From Zhongshania sp. R06B22 (GTDB lineage: Bacteria; Pseudomonadota; Gammaproteobacteria; Pseudomonadales; Spongiibacteraceae): a stretch of 64,000 nucleotides of DNA. Positions 28,405 to 36,225 of this stretch are shown one piece after another. The stretch covers positions 3,038,001-3,102,000 of the forward strand of contig NZ_JBFRYB010000001.1 in the NCBI RefSeq assembly GCF_040892595.1, in the 5' to 3' direction. The stretch's first letter is position 1. Each line of letters starts with the position of its first letter. The position numbers and the translations under genes are program-made. The notes under the pieces are model-generated. The model ran no database searches. It was not told where the DNA came from and was given only the letters and a program-made list of their open reading frames with translations.

Positions 28405-28786
28405 AAGAGTCAATATCATAAACCAAGCAAAGTGATAAATTCATTAAAAACACATTAAATTAGGATGAAATAATACACTCTATCATCATAGCTATACGAG
28501 TGATTTCAAGATCTTTAAAACCCCATTTTGCGGTACTCAATTCAATCAGTTGCCAGAAAATTTATACGCTTTAGGCAGCTAGTTTAGACCTACATAACTT
28601 GCTAGACTAAGCACCACAGATATTACGCTTTGAACCGGCAGTTTCTCACCGCTATATAGCATTTTTAATACTTATTATTAGCTAACAAAGCGTATCGAAT
28701 CACAAGCATTTTTAGCAGCATTCGAGCCGTTTACTAGCTGTTATATTATCAATCATTAATGATGTCTTAATCTTACGTAGGTCAAT
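28405..28786. other. 382-bp AT-rich region before the histidine kinase
   Basis: No coding frame on either strand. It must contain the kinase promoter (plus) and, given the terminator at 28378-28404, a possible minus-strand transcript start. No further structure that I can support. Confidence 0.4.
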
Positions 28787-30346
28787 ATGTATAAGCGTAA
28801 ACTTTTCTATTTTGGCCTGATCACATCCCTGGTCTTGCTACTTGCTATTCTCAGCACAGTATTATCAGCCAACCTTAATCGCAAAAACCTAAAACAAAGC
28901 AATATTGCACAGTCTTTATTGGTTGAGCATGAGCGAGTTTCAGGCATTTCATATCGACTGTTTAAACAGTTAACCGATGAAGTGATTCTTGGCCAAAGTG
29001 CCAATCAAGCTATTGTTCGCAATAAACGCGCTTTAATTAGTCAGTCGCTAAGCACCATTAGACAGCTCGAATTAGAACAGAGAGAGGCCCTCGGCGTTCA
29101 ACACACCAAGGGGAGTGTTGAAGACACTGATGAGCTTGAGCTACTCATTGACGTCATTATCCGAGGATTCCAGCTGGTCTTTACAGGTAGTGAAGAAGCG
29201 CCCGTTGACCAACAGGAGCGCTTGCGTAGCTTACTGGAAGTCACGATTGACGATGAATTTAGAGAAGCTATAAATGCAGCGGTAAGCCGGCAAAGCAAGG
29301 TGGTTGCAACTATAAACGCACAGATCAATACACTTAATACTGCCATGGTCTGGTTCTCCGGTGGACTTGGCCTAATATCATTTTCTATTATTATTTATGG
29401 CTGCTACTGGCTGTTCAATCAGCTTTACCAGCCCATCATTCTAATTCGCAGTGCCACAAATGCTATTGCCTCTGGAGAGTATGACAAACCAATATCGGAG
29501 AAATTAGATCAGGAGTTTGAAGAGCTTGCCACCTCGATCAATCAGCTCGCCAAACGCTTAAAAGAGCACGAGGCCAATGAAATAAGATCAAGAAAACAAC
29601 TCGAGCTTGATGTGGAGCAGCGTACTAGTGAACTCACTAAGGCTAACTTACAGCTTACTAAAATTGATGCACGTCGACGCCAGTTTATTGCTGATGTGTC
29701 CCATGAGCTGCGCACGCCCTTAACTATTATTCGCGGTGAAGCTCAGGTCACTTTACGCATGAGAACCGCAAGTCAGGAGGAGTATAAAGAGACTCTATCG
29801 GCAATTTTAGAGCAGTCCGTAAATTTAAGTAAGTTAGTTGACGACCTACTAATCCTGACCCGCGCAGAAATGCATCAACTGCAACTTCAAATAGAAAGGC
29901 TCAATATAGTCACTCTGCTTAGCGCCGAAGTGGGCCGCTGGCAGCGTCGCAGCGATGATAGACTAATAACTTTCACAGTAGACGAAACGCTGAGGGATAT
30001 CGACGTAGCAATAGATAAGCCGCGTTTTCAACAAGTGATTTCTATTTTACTCGACAATGCGACCAAGTATTCAAAACCTGCCGGGGCGGTAGAAGTGGGT
30101 ATTACCAAAAATGAGTCACTTGTCACCATTACCGTAAAAGACACTGGCGAAGGTATTTCTGCCGCTGAAATTGAAAATATATTTGAACGCTTTGTACGCT
30201 TTAGTCGTATTAACGAGGGCTTAGGATTAGGCTTACCCATTGCTAAAGCGATAGTCGAGGCACATGGGGGTCAAATAACCGTCAAATCTATTCAAGGAGA
30301 AGGCTCGACTTTTTCCGTTATATTACCTACCGAGTTACCCTCATGA
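28787..30346 (+). CDS. Two-component sensor histidine kinase
   Basis: A 519-residue membrane kinase: helix 1 at about residues 7-27, a periplasmic sensor of about 160 mostly helical residues, helix 2 at about 187-209, a HAMP linker, a coiled segment, then HisKA with DVSHELRTPL (His306) and the ATPase boxes LLDNATKYS, DTGEGI, FERFVRF and GLGLGLP. It autophosphorylates and passes phosphate to the next gene's product. Its stop overlaps the regulator's start (ATGA-type at 30343-30346). The sensed signal is unknown; downstream convergent neighbours are a carbonic anhydrase and OmpW. Confidence 0.93.
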   Translation: MYKRKLFYFGLITSLVLLLAILSTVLSANLNRKNLKQSNIAQSLLVEHERVSGISYRLFKQLTDEVILGQSANQAIVRNKRALISQSLSTIRQLELEQREALGVQHTKGSVEDTDELELLIDVIIRGFQLVFTGSEEAPVDQQERLRSLLEVTIDDEFREAINAAVSRQSKVVATINAQINTLNTAMVWFSGGLGLISFSIIIYGCYWLFNQLYQPIILIRSATNAIASGEYDKPISEKLDQEFEELATSINQLAKRLKEHEANEIRSRKQLELDVEQRTSELTKANLQLTKIDARRRQFIADVSHELRTPLTIIRGEAQVTLRMRTASQEEYKETLSAILEQSVNLSKLVDDLLILTRAEMHQLQLQIERLNIVTLLSAEVGRWQRRSDDRLITFTVDETLRDIDVAIDKPRFQQVISILLDNATKYSKPAGAVEVGITKNESLVTITVKDTGEGISAAEIENIFERFVRFSRINEGLGLGLPIAKAIVEAHGGQITVKSIQGEGSTFSVILPTELPS

Positions 30347-31026
30347 ATATTCTTATTGCCGATGACGAAAAGCCGTTGACCAATTTTTTGGCTCGCGGTC
30401 TCCGGGCAGAAGGTTATGAATGTGTCATTATTAATGAGCTACACGAAGTATTGCCTTATATTAAGAAGCACTCTCCAAAAATAGTGGTATTGGATCGTTT
30501 ATTTGGGTCGGAAGATAGCTTAACCATTATCGCCGCTATTAAAGCCCTGCCCGCGCCGCCGATGATGTTAATGTTAACGGCTTTAGATGAGGTCAGTGAA
30601 AGGGTGAAAGGCTTGCAGGCCGGGGCCGACGACTATTTGTGTAAACCCTTCGACTTTGATGAGCTACTGGCACGTATTACCGCGCTGCGCAGATTGTTGG
30701 GCACCGCAGAAAAATCCCCTCAAAATACATTGAGCTTTGCTGGTTTAGAATTGCTGTTAGAGCAGAGAATTGCCATGCTAAAGGGTGAAGAGCTTTCGCT
30801 AACGAAAATTGAATATGAGCTACTACTATATTTAATTGAAAATCAGAAAAAAGTATTAACGAGGGAACGTATTCTAAGTCGTGTTTGGCAAACCCATAGC
30901 GATCCAAACACCAATATAGTGGATGTATATATTAGTCGACTAAGACGAAAACTGGATAGTGACCAAACGATCACTATCCAGACTTTGCGCGGCACTGGTT
31001 ATCGCCTTAGCTTAAGCAGCACCTAG
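30343..31026 (+). CDS. OmpR/PhoB-type response regulator
   Basis: A 227-residue regulator with an N-terminal receiver (acidic Asp7-Asp8, phospho-acceptor Asp51 in VVLDRLFG, Thr in LTALD, Lys101 in CKPFDF) and a C-terminal winged helix (LTKIEYELLLYLIENQKKVL, then the NIVDVYISRLRRKLD recognition helix and GTGYRL wing). Translationally coupled to the kinase by a 4-base overlap. It ends 16 bp from the convergent carbonic anhydrase gene. Target genes are not shown by the sequence. Confidence 0.95.
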   Translation: MNILIADDEKPLTNFLARGLRAEGYECVIINELHEVLPYIKKHSPKIVVLDRLFGSEDSLTIIAAIKALPAPPMMLMLTALDEVSERVKGLQAGADDYLCKPFDFDELLARITALRRLLGTAEKSPQNTLSFAGLELLLEQRIAMLKGEELSLTKIEYELLLYLIENQKKVLTRERILSRVWQTHSDPNTNIVDVYISRLRRKLDSDQTITIQTLRGTGYRLSLSST

Positions 31027-31042
31027 TCATCACTAGCAGACT

Positions 31043-31909
31043 TTAGTTGATGGGTGACAATAACTTAGGATTTACTACCAAGTTGCGTACCCCGTGGGAA
31101 TAGTCTTCCTTAAAGATATTATCGTCGCACCAATCTTTTACCGAGTTAATATCCACGACCGCAACTTCTGGCCTAACGCTCCAGCTCACTTTTAAGGGCG
31201 ACGCTGTTTCATTGTGTGATGGACCGGTAGTAGAACCCAAATACTCTACCGGTATGCCCGTATCAGTTGGGATATTTGGCGCCTGGTAATAGCCATTTAT
31301 GGTGCTCACCGTTGTAAGGTCCTTAAAGTCTATCGCCTTTTTGTCATTCGCTAAGACAATCACCTGCCCTTCGACCCTCAAGCCGGGATTCATCGTGCTG
31401 TCAGATAAACATGCACCAAGCGTTGGTCCGGGCTTAATATCAGCGGAGGAAAACACAAAGTGAACTTCAAGGGTATCTCCTGATTGTAATGGGTCGCCCT
31501 TAGACGCGCACGCCTTACCTTTGATCGGCTTAAGTTGCGAGGAGCTCAGCTTGCCATCATATACATAGCCGGTTTCCGACCCCTTACCATCCCCGTTTCC
31601 GGCATACGTAGTAAAGTTTCCGCCCTTGTGTTCAGCATTTTTATGAAAATGGATATTACATAAATTCATTTGCGCACGGTTTGGCGCAGTGCCAAAAACT
31701 CGCTCATTCACGCCATAGCCTTGATCAATATCTCGTGGAGATTGGGGGCCAAAGCCCTTGCCGTCGGTATTAGCTTCTAGGGCAGCACGCTGCTTCTCAA
31801 CCACACTGTCACTGACCGTGCTGGCCGACGCTGACATAGACACCACTAAGGCGCCACCGATAGCCACAGCGAGAATGTTTTTCTGAACATTAATATTCAT
31901 CGATTTCAT
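31043..31909 (-). CDS. Delta-class carbonic anhydrase, exported
   Basis: A 288-residue protein that should interconvert CO2 and bicarbonate in the periplasm. Started at ATG 31909, where AAAGGA is about 9 bases upstream and a signal peptide follows (cleavage near SASAS); the frame is open 16 codons further without a ribosome site. The zinc-ligand block CNIHFHKNAEHKGG (HxH plus a third His) near residue 85, and four conserved cysteines, match bacterial members of the delta class known first from diatoms. It sits with OmpW and an SbtA/SbtB bicarbonate transport pair, all on minus, which supports the call. Confidence 0.8.
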   Translation of the reverse strand: MKSMNINVQKNILAVAIGGALVVSMSASASTVSDSVVEKQRAALEANTDGKGFGPQSPRDIDQGYGVNERVFGTAPNRAQMNLCNIHFHKNAEHKGGNFTTYAGNGDGKGSETGYVYDGKLSSSQLKPIKGKACASKGDPLQSGDTLEVHFVFSSADIKPGPTLGACLSDSTMNPGLRVEGQVIVLANDKKAIDFKDLTTVSTINGYYQAPNIPTDTGIPVEYLGSTTGPSHNETASPLKVSWSVRPEVAVVDINSVKDWCDDNIFKEDYSHGVRNLVVNPKLLSPIN

Positions 31910-31998
31910 AATATTTATTCCTTTAAAAAGTACGGGGACCGGCCTGTTTAAGTTCAAAGCCCTGCGGCCCCCAATGAGTGAGTGTTATGCCTTTTCTC

Positions 31999-32655
31999 TT
32001 AAAATTTATAGCCAACTGAAACCATATATACGACTGGATCTATCTCAATCGTACTCACCGAACCTCTATCAGCACCTGCACTAAATGTAGCTTCAGTATC
32101 AATATCTATCCAGCGCACCGCGCCGTTTATGAACCACTTTTCGTCAAGGATATAATCGGCACCTATCTGAGCAGCAAGGCCAAATGAATTATCAAGAGAC
32201 AAGTCACTCAAGCCAGCGGCTTCGTTTTCCGACGAAAATTCTTCGTCATAAATAAAGGTGTAATTTAAGCCAATTCCAGCGTAAGGCTGAAAGGCACTAC
32301 TAGGCGAATTTAAGTAGTAGTTAACGCTAACAGTAGGGGGAAGATGTGTTACCTCGCCGAGTCGGGCTCCATTGCTAAATGACACATCGTGGCTAAAAGG
32401 TGTTGCCGCTAGTACTTCAACGTTAATCCTGTCCGTTATGAAGTAAGCGAAGTTCAATCCCAGCTGGGTATCATCTCCAATTTCAAGACTAGCGCCTTGA
32501 TCGGCGCCGCCGACAAAAACGTTGGAGGTGGATTCGTCGGGGCTAACATTTGCAATACCTACGCGTGCTATTAGATCTCCTTTTTCAAATGCGACGACAT
32601 GTTGTGAGGCTACTAGGGAAGCTAGGACCGCTATAGTGACACCAGACTTTTTCAT
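31999..32655 (-). CDS. ompW: OmpW-family outer-membrane protein
   Basis: A 218-residue eight-stranded outer-membrane barrel of the OmpW type: signal peptide 1-22, VRVGIANVSPDES-like first strand (here ARVGIANVSPDES), AYFITDRINVEVLAATPF, LPPTVSVNYYL and a final VGYKF with terminal Phe. OmpW is a narrow hydrophobic channel for small non-polar compounds and stress-related uptake. Weak ribosome site (GAGAAC). It lies 89 bp before the carbonic anhydrase gene on the same strand. Confidence 0.9.
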   Translation of the reverse strand: MKKSGVTIAVLASLVASQHVVAFEKGDLIARVGIANVSPDESTSNVFVGGADQGASLEIGDDTQLGLNFAYFITDRINVEVLAATPFSHDVSFSNGARLGEVTHLPPTVSVNYYLNSPSSAFQPYAGIGLNYTFIYDEEFSSENEAAGLSDLSLDNSFGLAAQIGADYILDEKWFINGAVRWIDIDTEATFSAGADRGSVSTIEIDPVVYMVSVGYKF

Positions 32656-33099
32656 TTTTGTTCTCGCAGTAAGTTATCTAAACAGATTCCATATTAAGGA
32701 AAGTATCTAAATAACTCTTAACGCCAACATTAAAATTAGATTAAGCAGTGGTGCGGGGGGGAAGAGCATTAAGGGGCATTGCTAGGCGCGCGGAGTCACA
32801 TCTCAAACTACCAACCTAGCATCTACTCCCCTGCAAGGCAGAAAAAATAAGACGCTACGTGCAGACTTGAGATAACAGTAAGAGTGAAAAAAGTCAGGCT
32901 TTAACTTTTCTGAACCTTGAAAATTTGGACTTTGACCTGTTAGCCATATGGGGCATGATGCCCCCCTAGCCCAAATCAGTATCATCATCTAGAATTACTG
33001 CGCCAAGCTCGCCCGATTGCTTTCAGCCCCAAGAATTGGTCGGGGCTTACTCGGAAATTGACATTAATGGACTCGACAAGCCTGGCTAACTTGATGCTA
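32656..33099. other. 444-bp intergenic region
   Basis: Between OmpW and the SbtB-like gene, both minus, so it contains the ompW promoter and the end of the sbtAB transcript. A GC-rich dyad near 32953-32967 (GGGGCAT/ATGCCCC) is too tight to form a good hairpin. No gene seen. Confidence 0.4.
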
Positions 33100-33402
33100 T
33101 TAAAACTTTTCTGGTCGCAGTACTTCGATATCGCTTACGAACAAGATCATCGCGTAATTGTCGTAATACTTTTGCTGTAGAAAGATGGATATTCGGGTCG
33201 CCGTGTCAGCATCACACACCACTTCTATGCGAATGTTGCCACTTGCCTCCCAGCCGGCATTACGAACCCCTCGGGTGCCTTTACCACGAGCGTCGGTAAT
33301 GGTGTAACCATGGGCACCTTGACGTTCGATATCCCGGATCAAAGGCCCTTCTACGGCCGCTTCGGTGATTACCGTCAAGAGCTTGCGTGTATGTCCCTGC
33401 AT
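33100..33402 (-). CDS. PII-like protein, SbtB type
   Basis: A 100-residue member of the PII superfamily. The T-loop region DARGKGTRGVRNAGWEASGN resembles SbtB, the PII-like partner that gates the SbtA bicarbonate transporter in response to adenine nucleotides. The cyanobacterial C-terminal CGPxGC motif is absent; the protein ends at LRPEKF. GGGAGG of its ribosome site is made by the last codons of the SbtA gene just before that gene's TAA, so the two are tightly coupled (6 bp apart). Confidence 0.85.
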   Translation of the reverse strand: MQGHTRKLLTVITEAAVEGPLIRDIERQGAHGYTITDARGKGTRGVRNAGWEASGNIRIEVVCDADTATRISIFLQQKYYDNYAMILFVSDIEVLRPEKF

Positions 33403-33408
33403 TATTTT

Positions 33409-34359
33409 TTATCCTCCCATAGCCGCATGCGCCCATTGAGCGAGTGCATAATAAATTGGAATGCCAAACAAGACATTAAACGGGAATGTAACACCTAAGG
33501 AGGCCGCCAGCGACAATGTCGGACTGGCCTCGGGTACAGATATTCGCATAGCAGCTGGTACCGCAATATAAGAAGCACTGGCGGCCAAGGTCGCGAGCAT
33601 GGTGATTCCGCCAACAGACAAGCCCAATGCCAAGCCCAGACCAGTGCCCACTAGCGACGAAAACAGCGGCATCCCAACGCCAAAAGCTACCAGAAATAAT
33701 CCGTGGCGGCGCAGGCCGCCCACCTGCGTCGCCGTGAGTAAACCCATCTCTAACAAGAACAGGGCCAAAATACCCTTGAAGAGATCAAAGAATAGCGGCG
33801 TGATTGAAGACAGTCCCTCAGGTCCAGCAGCCCAACCAATGAGTAGACCGCCCACCAGCAACACAATGCTTTTTCCTAAAAAGACTTCGTGACCAACCTC
33901 ACGCCAACGCGTCTGCCGAGACAGGCCACGCGCCAGAACAATACCAACTAAAATGGCGGGGATCTCCAACAACACCAAAAGTAGCGGCATGTGCTCTTCA
34001 AACGAGACCTGGCGGGAACCGAGAAAGGCGACTGCCACTGCATAGGTGCCAACGCTCACCGAGCCATAATGTGCGGCGATCGAAGCCGCATCTGCGCGCT
34101 TGAAGCGGCCTAGGTAAAGAAGTACCGGAAAGGCCAGTAGGGCAAGGAAAAAGCCCATTGCCACCACTGCGACCATATCTGGCAGCAAATCTCCGAAGGG
34201 CTGTTTGGCGAGTTCGATACCACCCTTAAGACCGATGGCGAGCAGCAGGAGTATACTCACAAATTCATAAATAGACGCAGGAAGACGCAGCTCCGAACGC
34301 AGTAAGCCGGCGACGAGACCTAGCAGAAAAAACAGGATAATAGGATCGGTCACATTCAT
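33409..34359 (-). CDS. Sodium-dependent bicarbonate transporter, SbtA type
   Basis: A 316-residue membrane protein with about ten hydrophobic helices arranged as two inverted halves, the length and pattern of SbtA (DUF897). Characteristic segments are the N-terminal PIILFFLLGLVAGLLRS, then AAHYGSVSVGTYAVAVAFL and TLAASASYIAVPAAMR. It should import bicarbonate with Na+. The following gene encodes its PII-like regulator and an exported carbonic anhydrase lies 1.5 kb downstream, forming an inorganic-carbon set. In a heterotroph the carbon would feed carboxylases rather than Calvin-cycle fixation; no RuBisCO is in this window. Confidence 0.88.
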   Translation of the reverse strand: MNVTDPIILFFLLGLVAGLLRSELRLPASIYEFVSILLLLAIGLKGGIELAKQPFGDLLPDMVAVVAMGFFLALLAFPVLLYLGRFKRADAASIAAHYGSVSVGTYAVAVAFLGSRQVSFEEHMPLLLVLLEIPAILVGIVLARGLSRQTRWREVGHEVFLGKSIVLLVGGLLIGWAAGPEGLSSITPLFFDLFKGILALFLLEMGLLTATQVGGLRRHGLFLVAFGVGMPLFSSLVGTGLGLALGLSVGGITMLATLAASASYIAVPAAMRISVPEASPTLSLAASLGVTFPFNVLFGIPIYYALAQWAHAAMGG

Positions 34360-34545
34360 TGCTATTCTCTATTCCATCTTTGTGTTTAATTTACAGTCAG
34401 GCCATCGATCTGACTCAATATGTACAATTATAATGACGCTTTGAATATTGCGTCGACGCCGCTTATGCAGGGCCCGCACATTCTACCCAAGCGCATCACC
34501 GATATTCCACCGATAAATATGCAACATCAGGACAACGCAATTCAG

Positions 34546-35085
34546 TCACTGTTCTTGACCCCATCTATGCTCCGGCGCGGCCTCGTCCACTTCTGGTCGC
34601 AATAATCGACCCGTAGCGGCATCTTGGAACCACGCTGGCATCAGGTGATGCGAATTCTGTGCCAGCAGGCAGTCCATTTCATTTCTTAGCTCAGACTCAG
34701 AAATAGTTCTGGGGAAAACCGGGATAAAATGCCCTGAGGGCGACCCTTGCTGACGTGCGCTAACGTGTCCAATCAAGGAGTCTAAAAGCAAACGACGGCA
34801 AACATCATCGCCATCCTGTTGATCTGCCGCCCCAAGCCAGCAGATTGTCCAAACACCCTGCACCCCTGCCGTCTCTCTGATGTAAATGCCCTGATCGACA
34901 TCCTGATTCGGCATCGTTAGCACATCCGGATTGTCCGCGACCATATGCGGGTCAAGCCATATGCCAAGCAGCATTTCAGAACTTATTGCGAGATTATGCT
35001 TATTCTTAAACGATAAGAAATTGTTCAGCCCAATGGTCCTGTGGGGGATATCGTCCAGGCTCCGCACCAGTGCTAACATACTCAT
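34546..35085 (-). CDS. Hypothetical protein coupled to Sua5
   Basis: A 179-residue protein without signal or membrane segments that I cannot assign to a family. It looks mixed alpha/beta, with VQGVWTICWLGAADQQDGDD in the middle and FPRTISESELRNEMDCLLAQ later. Its ATG overlaps the Sua5 stop (ATGA at 35082-35085), so it is translated with the tRNA modification enzyme, though a functional link is only inferred. A 186-bp gap with no gene separates it from sbtA. Confidence 0.65.
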   Translation of the reverse strand: MSMLALVRSLDDIPHRTIGLNNFLSFKNKHNLAISSEMLLGIWLDPHMVADNPDVLTMPNQDVDQGIYIRETAGVQGVWTICWLGAADQQDGDDVCRRLLLDSLIGHVSARQQGSPSGHFIPVFPRTISESELRNEMDCLLAQNSHHLMPAWFQDAATGRLLRPEVDEAAPEHRWGQEQ

Positions 35086-36077
35086 ACAATACTCCTTGCG
35101 CCCTGCCGACTACCGGAGGCACGTTGTAAGCGGTCGCGCACGGCGTCCCATGCCATTTGAGACGGTGGTTGTTCGACTAGTAGGTATTCACAAGCCCAGG
35201 TATCGACTTCTCGTAAATGCGCATAAAGCGATTGCCCATAGGGCTTGGGATCGTTGGGCATCGACAACCAACGACAGCGGCTGTGATGAGGTGCTGGGTC
35301 GCTCTGGGACAACACGGCAATCGAGTGTCCGAGATCTAGCAGCGACTGGGCCGCAGCCTTAACGGCCCCTGCCTCGACTAATCTCAGCGGCGTATCTGGC
35401 GCGTAATGGGAGTCCATGCTACCCGACACTCTGGGCGCGTCCTCGGTCTTCACACCAAGTGGCTGGCCAAGAATTTGAGCAAGTATGTCAGGCATGACGC
35501 TCCCCGGACGCAGCACGCGCGGGTATTTACCACTGAGGTCGAGAATGGTGGATTCCAAGCCTAGCTGACAACAGCCACCATCGATAACACCGTCCACGGC
35601 GTCGCCAAATTCTGCCATCACGTGAGTGGCTGAGGTGGAACTCACGCGGCCGAATCGATTGGCGGATGGCGCCGCGACACCACTGCCGAAAGCTCTGAGC
35701 AAGGCCAGCGCCACGGGGTGATCCGGCACTCGCAGACCAATAGTGTCTTGACCGCCTGTTACCGCGTCCAAGACCCCCGGTGCACGTTTCAGAATCAGTG
35801 TGAGCGGACCTGGCCAGAAGCGCTCTGCCAGCTCCCAGGCGGCATCCGGAATATCTCGCGCCCAGTATTCAATTTCGCTGGCCGCCGACACATGAACAAT
35901 AAGCGGGTGATCCGCAGGTCGTCCCTTTGCCGTGAAAATACTGGCTACCGCCCGCTCATTTATAGCGTCTGCTCCCAAGCCATAAACGGTCTCGGTTGGG
36001 AATGCGATCAAACCGCCGCGTCGCAAGACCCCAGCGGCGTGCGCAATACTTTCTTGCGAGCTCGTATACAGTGCCAT
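35082..36077 (-). CDS. L-threonylcarbamoyladenylate synthase (Sua5/YciO/YrdC)
   Basis: Makes threonylcarbamoyl-AMP from threonine, bicarbonate and ATP for the t6A modification of ANN-decoding tRNAs. At 331 residues it is the long Sua5 form: YrdC domain (residues 10-200, with FPTETVYGLGADA, KGRP, TIGLRVPDHP and APSAN) plus the C-terminal Sua5 domain after the SGSMDSHYAP linker. ATG 36077 is chosen because AGGAG lies 7 bases upstream; a TTG two codons earlier is too close to it. It uses bicarbonate, but its distance from sbtA does not show a link. Confidence 0.93.
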   Translation of the reverse strand: MALYTSSQESIAHAAGVLRRGGLIAFPTETVYGLGADAINERAVASIFTAKGRPADHPLIVHVSAASEIEYWARDIPDAAWELAERFWPGPLTLILKRAPGVLDAVTGGQDTIGLRVPDHPVALALLRAFGSGVAAPSANRFGRVSSTSATHVMAEFGDAVDGVIDGGCCQLGLESTILDLSGKYPRVLRPGSVMPDILAQILGQPLGVKTEDAPRVSGSMDSHYAPDTPLRLVEAGAVKAAAQSLLDLGHSIAVLSQSDPAPHHSRCRWLSMPNDPKPYGQSLYAHLREVDTWACEYLLVEQPPSQMAWDAVRDRLQRASGSRQGARSIV

Positions 36078-36225
36078 TCTCAAACTCCTGTGGACGTCAA
36101 AGAGTCACGCCGGCGCACAAGACAAAGCACCAGCCACTCTTGCAGAATTTTTTGCATTTCCACTCCCAGTCTTATCAGCGTCAGCAGCGCTCATTTTCAT
36201 TTATCTAAATCGCCTTCTACTCGCC

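Noticed and set aside
32953..32967. GGGGCAT/ATGCCCC dyad
   Set aside because: Loop would be one base; too tight for a terminator and not near a stop.
34330..34345. GGATAATAGGATC, a partial match to the 57-62 kb operator
   Set aside because: The second arm is missing and it lies inside the SbtA coding frame.
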